This document shows positions 30,625-38,559 of a stretch of DNA of 64,000 bases, piece by piece. Every line of letters begins with the position of its first letter. Position 1 is the stretch's first letter. The notes under the pieces were generated by a model that saw nothing but the letters and a program-made list of their open reading frames with translations, did not search any database and was not told where the DNA came from. This DNA comes from Sedimenticola sp. (GTDB lineage Bacteria; Pseudomonadota; Gammaproteobacteria; Chromatiales; Chromatiaceae): NCBI GenBank assembly GCA_026994195.1, contig JALWRH010000050.1:1-64000 (forward strand). Reading direction: 5' to 3'. The position numbers and the translations under genes were made by a program.

Positions 30625-31539
30625 GTGAGCATCAAAGAGATTGCACTTTTAATAGTCTCGCTACTATTGACAACTTTCGCGAACGCAGACCAAGCTGCAG
30701 TCGAGAAATACAAGAACTTCACGCCGAAACAGATCGCTGGTATTCCCGAAAAACAAAGAAGCTCCGAGGTTCCTATGATGTATATCATGGCCGCAAGGAA
30801 GGCATTATCGGAAGGTTCTGAATTGGTCTTTGGGATGGAGCTCAACCAATTAATGTATTCTGGCTTGTACGCATATCAAGATGCGGTTCGCCAATTTCAG
30901 AAAGATCTTGGTGATACTCCCTCTGGTAAGTTAACTGTTTGGCAAATTCATCAGCTCGGCCAAAGGGCTGAAATGCAGGGGCTATCTCGCGTCCTATTCC
31001 CAGATCAATTTTCGAGCTTCATCACAGATGACTACGCTAGCGTCCAGGGCACGATGAAGATCGTAGATGACAATATTGCTTGGCCAATCAATCATTCAAA
31101 AATTAAATGTTTTAAGGCAACTGGCCAGTGTGAATTCAGCCAAATTTATCTCAATGTTCCAGATGAATCATCTTGGAGTCAAAACTACCACGTGATGGAG
31201 GCGGATACTGAGTACTATTCGATTTCTCGATGGGGAAAAGATAGCATTGAAACCCTTCCCCTTGGAGGAAGCAATGCATGCAGGACCACAAGTATTAGCC
31301 TTAACTTTAAAACAAAAGAGTTCTATTTCATAACAAAGAACGCTGGCGGCGAGTGTAAAGCATTGGGAGTTGAGCTAGAAAAGCTCTCTAAGCCACGTAT
31401 TGCACAAGTTGTCGATGGCGCGGAAATCATCAATTCTAAGTTCTCCGAAATTCAGAAAAAGTCGTTTGAAGTGCTGGCGAGCGATTTCCGCAAGAAGGTA
31501 CAAGCGTCAATAGAAAAAGCAAAGAAAGCTGGTGAGTAG
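30625..31539 (+). CDS. Exported hypothetical protein with a possible peptidoglycan-binding-like segment; cassette cargo
   Basis: GTG start after GGGAGGAA; signal peptide IKEIALLIVSLLLTTFANA; segment AYQDAVRQFQKDLGDTPSGKLTVWQIHQLG resembles PG-binding repeats (weak). Confidence 0.7.
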   Translation: MSIKEIALLIVSLLLTTFANADQAAVEKYKNFTPKQIAGIPEKQRSSEVPMMYIMAARKALSEGSELVFGMELNQLMYSGLYAYQDAVRQFQKDLGDTPSGKLTVWQIHQLGQRAEMQGLSRVLFPDQFSSFITDDYASVQGTMKIVDDNIAWPINHSKIKCFKATGQCEFSQIYLNVPDESSWSQNYHVMEADTEYYSISRWGKDSIETLPLGGSNACRTTSISLNFKTKEFYFITKNAGGECKALGVELEKLSKPRIAQVVDGAEIINSKFSEIQKKSFEVLASDFRKKVQASIEKAKKAGE

Positions 31540-31555
31540 TACCGCAATGATTTAT

Positions 31556-31644
31556 GCCCAACACATGCCCTGAGGCATGTCCATTAAACCTCCCCCAAAA
31601 AAGCGCTGCGCTTATTTTTGGGCAACTAGAATGCGACGTTAGGC
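31556..31644 (+). repeat. attC-like recombination site (89 bp)
   Basis: GCCCAAC ... GTTAGGC ends; central inverted repeat CCCAAAAAAGCGC-TG-CGCTTATTTTTGGG. Confidence 0.75.
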
Positions 31645-31663
31645 TTACAAAGGAGTAATTGGC

Positions 31664-32032
31664 ATGAAAAAACTTACTCTGATATTTTTGCAATTAGCAG
31701 TTGCTCCGCTTTCATGGGCAAGCACAGCAAACTGCAATATAGAAATTGAGGATGTAAATGCTGGCACTAAATACAATGTAGAGCAAAAGTTTACAAATCA
31801 ACCAGGTTCTGATGCCCAAAGGAAGCATTTCAAACTACCAGGGAGCAATTATTCCTGCACCTTAGCTTTTTTTAACCTTGAGAGCGGCACCATGTTGTCG
31901 TGCCAGTTTGATGAGTTAGGCCAAAATTTCGTGCAATCTGACCGAAGTATCATTGGTGAGGGTAATGCGAAAAACAATCTCAGCTTTCGCTATGAATCCT
32001 CTTTTTTTGTTTTACACTCAAGCTGCAAATGA
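31664..32032 (+). CDS. Exported hypothetical protein (122 aa); cassette cargo
   Basis: AAAGGAG ribosome-binding site; MKKLTLIFLQLAVAPLSWASTANCNIEIEDV...; three more Cys residues downstream. Confidence 0.75.
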   Translation: MKKLTLIFLQLAVAPLSWASTANCNIEIEDVNAGTKYNVEQKFTNQPGSDAQRKHFKLPGSNYSCTLAFFNLESGTMLSCQFDELGQNFVQSDRSIIGEGNAKNNLSFRYESSFFVLHSSCK

Positions 32033-32033
32033 A

Positions 32034-32071
32034 GCCTAACACACGCCCTGAGGTAGTCCATCAAGAAAAAC
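32034..32071 (+). repeat. Truncated attC-like half-site at the 3' end of the array
   Basis: GCCTAACACACGCCCTGAGGTAGTCCATCAAGAAAAACC aligns to GCCCAACACATGCCCTGAGGCATGTCCATTAAACC at 31556; no GTTRRRY partner before the VOC gene. Confidence 0.6.
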
Positions 32072-32118
32072 CCACCTGACTCGCCAGCTCTTCAATAAGC
32101 CCCCCAGGAGATACCCCA

Positions 32119-32541
32119 ATGAGCCTGCTCCGCAACATTGACCATATCAACCTTACTGTCGCCGACTTTCGGGAATCAGCCCGTTGGTATGAGCAGGCAT
32201 TCGGCTTTGTAGTCGTCGAGGAAGCAGTTACCGATGGCGTTCTGTGGGGCATTCTCCGGGCAGGGGACAGCATGTTGTGCCTGTATGAGGCGCCGGACTT
32301 TACTCTGCTGGATCGCCACCAGCTGGCGGAGCGCAAGCTTCATGGCCTGGCGCATTTTGGCCTGCGTATCAGCGATCCGGAGAAATGGCAGCGGATTGCC
32401 AGGGAAATGGGCATCGAAATTCTTTATGGCGGGACCTACCGTTGGCCTCATTCCGACAGTTGGTACATCAAGGATCCCACCGGGTATGAAATCGAAGTCG
32501 TCCACTGGGATAAGGAACAGATAAGCTTCGATCCGCTATAA
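32119..32541 (+). CDS. VOC-family (glyoxalase/bleomycin-resistance fold) protein
   Basis: IDHINLTVADFRESARWYEQAFGFVVVEE...WYIKDPTGYEIEVVHW. Confidence 0.88.
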   Translation: MSLLRNIDHINLTVADFRESARWYEQAFGFVVVEEAVTDGVLWGILRAGDSMLCLYEAPDFTLLDRHQLAERKLHGLAHFGLRISDPEKWQRIAREMGIEILYGGTYRWPHSDSWYIKDPTGYEIEVVHWDKEQISFDPL

Positions 32542-32575
32542 TCGGATCTTTCCCGTTGTTCTCCCTATTCCGTTC

Positions 32576-34618
32576 ATGAAAAAAACCTGGCGACTCCGCC
32601 CCCTTCTGGCCGATACCGGCTTCATTGTTTTGAGCGCATTTCTACTGCTGTTCCTGCAGGCTTTGCTGCGCGCTCTGTTGCTGGTACGCAACCCGGAACT
32701 GGCGGCAGGCGCCGCCAACACAGATCTTGCCTGGGCTTTCGTGGTGGGCATGCGCTTCGATTTCATTATCGCCAGTTATATTCTGCTTCCCCTGGTTTTG
32801 TCACTACTGTTGCCCAACGGCCTGGGAGAACGCCGCCTGGCGCGTCTGTGGCTGCTGTTTACCGGCGGCATCGTGCTGTTTCTGGGGGTTTCAGAACCGG
32901 AGTTCTATCACGAATTTCACACCCGCCTGAACAGCCTGGCCATTCAGTACCTCAAGGAAGATCCTTCTACCGTGAGCAGCATGATCTGGCACGGTTTTCC
33001 CGTGGTGCGCTATCTGCTCCTGTGGGCCGTGCTCCAGGCTGTTCTGGCCTGGGGCCTGAAGCTGGCTGACCGCTGGACACGCAAGTTTGGCATGGCCTAT
33101 CCCCAGTGGTGGGCGCGTATTCCTGTATTTCTGATATTCGCCTTCCTGGTGGCCTTGGGCGCCAGGGGTACTCTGCGTCATGGCGCACCCCTGCGCTGGG
33201 GCGATGCCTTTCACAGCCAGAATCTGTTTGCCAATCACCTGGCTCTGAACGGCACCTGGTCCCTGGCCAAGGCGGCCATGGGCAACAAGAAAAAAGATGC
33301 GGGCAAGACCTGGCTCAAAGCCATGAACCGGGAACAGGCCCTGGCCCGCACCCGCCAACTTCTGCTGGCGCCAGGCGATGATCTGCAGCAGCCGGATCAA
33401 TACCCGGTATTGCGCCGCCACCAACCTGGCGCCACCCTGCCCCACCCGCCGAAAAACCTGGTGTTCATCATCATGGAAAGCTTCTCCGGCCAGTTCACCG
33501 GCGCGCTGGGCAACGACCATGGCATCACCCCCCGTTTCGACGAGCTGGCGCAGGAGGGCCTGCTCTTCGACCACATGTTCTCCAACGGCACCCATACCCA
33601 CCAGGGCATGTTCGCCACCGTGGCCTGTTTCCCCAACCTGCCCGGCTTTGAATACCTCATGCAGGAGCCTGAGGGGCAGCACCAGTTCTCCGGCCTGCCC
33701 GCCCTGCTCAAGCCCCTGGGCTTTCAGGACGTGTATGTGTACAACGGCGCCTTCAACTGGGACAACCAGAAAGGGTTTTTCCGTAACCAGGGCATGACCC
33801 GATTCATTGGCCGGGACCAAATGGAAAACCCGGTATTCACTGACCCCACCTGGGGCGTGTCCGACCAGGATATGTTCGATCAGGCGTTGCGTGAACTGAA
33901 CCGCATGCGCCCGGATCAGCCCTTCTTTGCGGTATTGCAGACCCTGTCCAATCACACGCCTTATGCCCTGCCCGATCCCCTGCCGGTGGACAAGGTGACA
34001 GGCTTTGGCGGGCTGGATGACCATCTCACCGCCATGCGCTATGCCGACTGGGCTCTGGGGCGGTTCTTCGATGAGGCGAAGAAACAGCCTTGGTTCAAGG
34101 ACACCCTGTTTGTCCTCCTGGGTGATCATGGATTCGGAGTCAAGAAACAACTGGGAGAAATTGACCTACTGCGCTTCCACATTCCTATGCTGATGCTGGC
34201 GCCCGGCATCCAGGACCGGTTCGGCAAGCGTATCCACACAGCCGCCACCCAGGTGGATGTGATTCCCACCAGCGTAAGCCTTCTCCTGGGCAAGCCTTTT
34301 ACCCACCAGTGCTGGGGGCGGGATATCCTTTCTCTGCCCGCAGATGATCCTGGCCTTGGCGTCATCAAGCCCTCGGGCAGCGATCATACGGTGGCCCATT
34401 TCCGGGGTGACCGCATCGTTATCAAACCGCCCCATGGCAAAGCTGTGGCCGGGCGTTACCGGCTCTATCCCGAACCGGCCTTCTTCCCGGATGGGAAACC
34501 GGCGGAAAAAAGCGAAATGCTTGCTGATCTGAAAGCGTATGTCAGCACCGCCATGCATGCTCTGCTGGAGAACCGCACGGGACTGCCAAACGCTTCTCGC
34601 TCAGGAAAACAGGATTGA
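32576..34618 (+). CDS. LTA synthase-family/sulfatase-fold membrane phosphotransferase
   Basis: 680 aa; N-terminal TM segments; NLVFIIMESFSGQFTGALGN, FSNGTHTHQGMFAT, LGDHGFGVK. Confidence 0.88.
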   Translation: MKKTWRLRPLLADTGFIVLSAFLLLFLQALLRALLLVRNPELAAGAANTDLAWAFVVGMRFDFIIASYILLPLVLSLLLPNGLGERRLARLWLLFTGGIVLFLGVSEPEFYHEFHTRLNSLAIQYLKEDPSTVSSMIWHGFPVVRYLLLWAVLQAVLAWGLKLADRWTRKFGMAYPQWWARIPVFLIFAFLVALGARGTLRHGAPLRWGDAFHSQNLFANHLALNGTWSLAKAAMGNKKKDAGKTWLKAMNREQALARTRQLLLAPGDDLQQPDQYPVLRRHQPGATLPHPPKNLVFIIMESFSGQFTGALGNDHGITPRFDELAQEGLLFDHMFSNGTHTHQGMFATVACFPNLPGFEYLMQEPEGQHQFSGLPALLKPLGFQDVYVYNGAFNWDNQKGFFRNQGMTRFIGRDQMENPVFTDPTWGVSDQDMFDQALRELNRMRPDQPFFAVLQTLSNHTPYALPDPLPVDKVTGFGGLDDHLTAMRYADWALGRFFDEAKKQPWFKDTLFVLLGDHGFGVKKQLGEIDLLRFHIPMLMLAPGIQDRFGKRIHTAATQVDVIPTSVSLLLGKPFTHQCWGRDILSLPADDPGLGVIKPSGSDHTVAHFRGDRIVIKPPHGKAVAGRYRLYPEPAFFPDGKPAEKSEMLADLKAYVSTAMHALLENRTGLPNASRSGKQD

Positions 34619-35205
34619 TGAAAAACAATAGTTCTATTGCGGCCATTCTTGATTTCATCGTGGAGATAGAAAAACTCAAGGCGGTGCAACGCAAGACCCG
34701 CCCGGTAGGACTGGATCGCTACGAGAACTCTGCAGAACACAGCTGGCATGTCTGCCTCACGGCCCTGATGCTCAAGGATTACGCCAACGAGGACATCGAT
34801 ATCGACAAGGTGATCCGCATGCTTCTAGTTCACGATCTGGGTGAAATCGATGCCGGTGACCAGATCGTCTATGCAGAACAGGATGCTTCCCGCTACAACC
34901 AGGAGCGGGAGGGCGTCAAACGCGTACTTGGAAAGCTTCCCGGAAACCAGGGCGATGAGTACCTGGCTCTGTGGGAGGAATTCGAGGCGGGGGAGTCAGC
35001 CGAATCCCGCTATGCCCGGGCCATAGACCGCGTCCCGCCCCTGTTGCACAATCTGCACGGCAATGGCCACAGCTGGAAGGAGAACCGGGTGCCAAAGGAA
35101 AAGGTTCTGTCCCTGAACAGCCGTATCGCCCAGGGCAGCGAATTGCTGTGGCAGGTGCTGCGAGAACGACTTGAGCAGGCCGCCGCCGACGGCCTGCTGC
35201 GGTAG
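34618..35205 (+). CDS. HD-domain hydrolase
   Basis: ENSAEHSWHVCLTALML...IRMLLVHDLGEIDAGDQ. Confidence 0.88.
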   Translation: MKNNSSIAAILDFIVEIEKLKAVQRKTRPVGLDRYENSAEHSWHVCLTALMLKDYANEDIDIDKVIRMLLVHDLGEIDAGDQIVYAEQDASRYNQEREGVKRVLGKLPGNQGDEYLALWEEFEAGESAESRYARAIDRVPPLLHNLHGNGHSWKENRVPKEKVLSLNSRIAQGSELLWQVLRERLEQAAADGLLR

Positions 35206-35211
35206 CCTCTC

Positions 35212-35613
35212 CTACATGACTTCGGAAAGAAAAGCGCCCAGGTCCATGTCTGCGCCCAGAATATGTCCCGTCAGCCAGTGTTCCAGAAACTGGATATCTT
35301 CGGCGGTGATGTCCACCTCATGTTGCTGACGTTCCTGCTGCAGGGCTTTGACGCTTTCAATCAGCTCGTCATGTTCCCGACGATGCTCCTGGTATCCACC
35401 ATAGCCATGGCGGATCATCAGACGCTCTTCGTGCTTGAAATGCCAGACGGTGCAGGCGATGAGTTCGTCCAGCAATGCTTCTATGTAATCCCTGGGTGCG
35501 CCCTCTTCCACGGCATGCCCCAGTAGATTAAACAGCTCTACCAGGCGGCGATGATCCTCATCGATTTCCTGAACCTGGACACTCAGGGTATTGTCCCATA
35601 TCAGATCTTTCAC
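35212..35613 (-). CDS. Bacteriohemerythrin
   Basis: DEDHRRLVELFNLL, WHFKHEERLMIRHGYGGYQEHRREHDELI. Confidence 0.9.
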   Translation of the reverse strand: MKDLIWDNTLSVQVQEIDEDHRRLVELFNLLGHAVEEGAPRDYIEALLDELIACTVWHFKHEERLMIRHGYGGYQEHRREHDELIESVKALQQERQQHEVDITAEDIQFLEHWLTGHILGADMDLGAFLSEVM

Positions 35614-35723
35614 GACGGCAGTCCTCCTGTTGGTTCTTATTCTGATTTTGCGTCAGATCGGTCTTTGAAACCATTGTTCCAGATCAGTCAGAGTGGAAAT
35701 CGGTCAGACCCGCAGAGCAGGCT

Positions 35724-36230
35724 TCATTCTGCCGTATGCCGCCCTATCCAGGCGGACAGAATCATGGTGAGGATCACGCTGGCGGCAAAGGCGTACAGGC
35801 CAAATTCCACCTGGGCTCTAGCCAGCATGCCCAGCTTCAGGGTCACCACCAGCAGGGCCACCACGAACACATCCAACATGGACCATTTGCTGTAAGTATT
35901 GAGCCATTTCAGGTGTTTGCGGTGTCCCGGGCTGCGCGCATCCTCCAGATTCCAGATGTAGAAGAGCAACAACAGCTTGACCACAGGAAACAGCAGGCTG
36001 AACGAGCCGATGAGCACCGCCAGGCCCTTTTCCCCCTCCTGCCAGAGCTGGGAGATGGCGGACAGCAGGCTCACGGTGTTGCCGAAGAACCAGAATTTTT
36101 CGATGCTGACCAGAGGCAGTTTGAGCCCCAGGGCCAGCAGGGCACAGGCGAGCAACAGCATCAGGTTGATCAGAACCCCTCTCAAGGGATGCCGTGCGGC
36201 ATAGCTGTTGCGGATATTCAGTGCAGCCAT
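35724..36230 (-). CDS. PqiA-family membrane protein (single module)
   Basis: KFWFFGNTVSLLSAISQLWQEGEKGLAVLIGSFSLLFPVVKLLLLFYIWN. Confidence 0.8.
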   Translation of the reverse strand: MAALNIRNSYAARHPLRGVLINLMLLLACALLALGLKLPLVSIEKFWFFGNTVSLLSAISQLWQEGEKGLAVLIGSFSLLFPVVKLLLLFYIWNLEDARSPGHRKHLKWLNTYSKWSMLDVFVVALLVVTLKLGMLARAQVEFGLYAFAASVILTMILSAWIGRHTAE

Positions 36231-37528
36231 TCGGGACGTTCCCAAAGCAAAGGGTTGTCATTGGAGGGGGCATCACAAAGGCAGTAGTCCGCCACGGCCA
36301 GCAGCTTTCCGTCACGCACCAGCAGGGGTATGCGGGGACGCAGCCAGGGAGGAATATGCAGGTCCTGACACAGGCGTTTGAAACTGCGTTCCCCCTCACG
36401 GCCCGCCGGCTGGCATTTCATGCCTCCCTGACGAAACTGGATGGAGACGCCGTCCTGCAGCCAGGATGCCGGTTCCTTGAGCGCCAGACGGCCTAGACCC
36501 TGGGGGAGCTGCAGGCTATCCCTGCCATCCCATTCCACCACCAGGTCTTTGTCTGGCGCCTTTGGCAGAGGCGGCATCAGATACAGCTGCCCACGATAAC
36601 GGCGCAGCTGGCCGCCTTCCCAGTCCACCTGGGGAACGGCATCTTCCCGGGCGGGTATGAGTTCCTGTTGCACCCGGGCCAGCACTTTTTCTGGCGGCAA
36701 AGGCAGATCGCGGCTGCCTATCCAGTAGCGCAGCAGGTTCTTGCGGCGTTCGGGAGAGAGCGCTTCCAGGCCCTGCAGCGGTAGTTGCCAGGGCTTGGCA
36801 AGATCCAGGATCAGCATCAGATCCTCTTCTGCTGCTTCACCCAGAATACGGGCGGCCTCAGCGCAGTGCCGGGCGCTGCGCCCCAAAGTGGCCACCAGGC
36901 CGGGCCATTGTTCCCTGAGCAGGGGAATGACCTCATGGCGCAGGTAGTTGCGGCGGATATCCGTTTCCCAGTTGCTGGGGTCTTCCCGCCACCGAAGTCC
37001 GTGGGCCTTGGCCCAGGCTTCCAGCTCGGAACGGCTGAAACCCAGCAGGGGACGCGCCAGCCAGCCGGACTGCCAGTCCCGCAGCAGGGGCATGGAAGCT
37101 AGCCCCTGAACACCGGCGCCGCGCAGCAATTGCAGGAGCAGGGTTTCCGCCTGGTCATCGCCATGATGGGCGGTGAGGAGCATTTCCCCTTCCTGCAACT
37201 GTTCGGCAATGATGCTGTAACGTGCCTCCCTGGCCAGGGCTTCCAGGCTCAAACCGCGCATGGGCTGCAGTTCCAGCTGCAGACTGATCAGGGGAATATC
37301 CAGGGAGGCGCACAGGGCTTCGCAGAAGTTTTCCCATTCCAGAGCATCGCCGTGCAGACCGTGATTCACATGCACAGCTTCCACAGGGGCATCGAGACCG
37401 GCGGCGATCTCATGGAGCGCATGCAGCAGGGTTACCGAGTCCAGGCCACCACTCAGGGCAACCCGATAGGTGGTGGGAACAGGCAGCCCCTGCAGGATCT
37501 GCAACAGATTTGCGGGGGAGAAAGTCAT
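36218..37528 (-). CDS. tilS: tRNA(Ile)-lysidine synthetase
   Basis: RVALSGGLDSVTLLHAL, VHVNHGLHGDA, TAHHGDDQAETLLLQLLRG. Confidence 0.93.
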   Translation of the reverse strand: MTFSPANLLQILQGLPVPTTYRVALSGGLDSVTLLHALHEIAAGLDAPVEAVHVNHGLHGDALEWENFCEALCASLDIPLISLQLELQPMRGLSLEALAREARYSIIAEQLQEGEMLLTAHHGDDQAETLLLQLLRGAGVQGLASMPLLRDWQSGWLARPLLGFSRSELEAWAKAHGLRWREDPSNWETDIRRNYLRHEVIPLLREQWPGLVATLGRSARHCAEAARILGEAAEEDLMLILDLAKPWQLPLQGLEALSPERRKNLLRYWIGSRDLPLPPEKVLARVQQELIPAREDAVPQVDWEGGQLRRYRGQLYLMPPLPKAPDKDLVVEWDGRDSLQLPQGLGRLALKEPASWLQDGVSIQFRQGGMKCQPAGREGERSFKRLCQDLHIPPWLRPRIPLLVRDGKLLAVADYCLCDAPSNDNPLLWERPEWLH

Positions 37529-37539
37529 GTCCGGCGATG

Positions 37540-38496
37540 TTACTCGCTGAACACTCCATAGGACATGAGACGCTGGTAACGGTTGTCCAGCAGTTCCTGG
37601 TCACTCTTGCCCTGCAGTTCATCCAGAGTGGCGATGAGGGCAGTTTTAAGGTTGTCAGCCATGGCATCCGGGTCGCGATGCGCGCCCCCAAGGGGTTCGG
37701 GCACGATGCCATCGATGAGGCCCAGCTCCTTGAGCTTCTCCGAGGTGATGGCCATGGCCTCGGCGGCCTGAGAGGCCTTCTCCGCGCTCTTCCACAGAAT
37801 CGAGGCACAACCCTCGGGAGAAATGACCGAATAAGTGGCGTACTGGAGCATCATCAGCTTGTCCGCCACGCCGATGGCCAGGGCGCCGCCGGAGCCACCT
37901 TCACCAATGACGGTGGCGATGATGGGGGTGCGCAGCCCCGCCATCTCGCGCAGGTTGCGGGCAATGGCCTCGCTCTGACCCCGCTCCTCGGCATCGATGC
38001 CGGGATAGGCGCCGGGGGTGTCGATAAAGGTGAGAATGGGCAGCTTGAAACGTTCTGCCGTTTCCATCATGCGCAGGGCTTTGCGATAACCTTCGGGGCG
38101 CGGCATGCCAAAGTTGCGCTTGAGTTTTTCCTTGGTGTCCCGGCCCTTCTGGTGTCCGATGATCATCACCGGCCGGCCATCGATACGACCGATGCCGGAA
38201 ACGATGGACTGGTCGTCCGCAAAAGCGCGATCGCCGTGCAGGCCTTCGAAATCATCCACGATGCGTTCGATGTAGTCCTTGGTATAGGGACGCAGGGGAT
38301 GGCGGGCCAGCTGGGAGATCTGCCAGGGGTTCAGGGATGAGAACAGGGACTCGGTGAGCTTGCGGCTCTTCTCTTCCAGGCGTTCGATTTCTTCCTGGAT
38401 GTTGATCTCGGCATCATCGCCAAGCAGACGCAATTCGCTGATCTTGGCTTCGAGTTCGGCAATGGGTTGTTCGAATTCAAGAAAATTGAGATCCAT
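37540..38496 (-). CDS. accA: Acetyl-CoA carboxylase carboxyltransferase subunit alpha
   Basis: 318 aa; [53 protein letters not shown]. Confidence 0.96.
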   Translation of the reverse strand: MDLNFLEFEQPIAELEAKISELRLLGDDAEINIQEEIERLEEKSRKLTESLFSSLNPWQISQLARHPLRPYTKDYIERIVDDFEGLHGDRAFADDQSIVSGIGRIDGRPVMIIGHQKGRDTKEKLKRNFGMPRPEGYRKALRMMETAERFKLPILTFIDTPGAYPGIDAEERGQSEAIARNLREMAGLRTPIIATVIGEGGSGGALAIGVADKLMMLQYATYSVISPEGCASILWKSAEKASQAAEAMAITSEKLKELGLIDGIVPEPLGGAHRDPDAMADNLKTALIATLDELQGKSDQELLDNRYQRLMSYGVFSE

Positions 38497-38559
38497 GAAG
38501 GCCGCTCACTGGTTTTTTTGGATGAGGCATATCATACCTTAATCCGCTGGTCCGGCATA

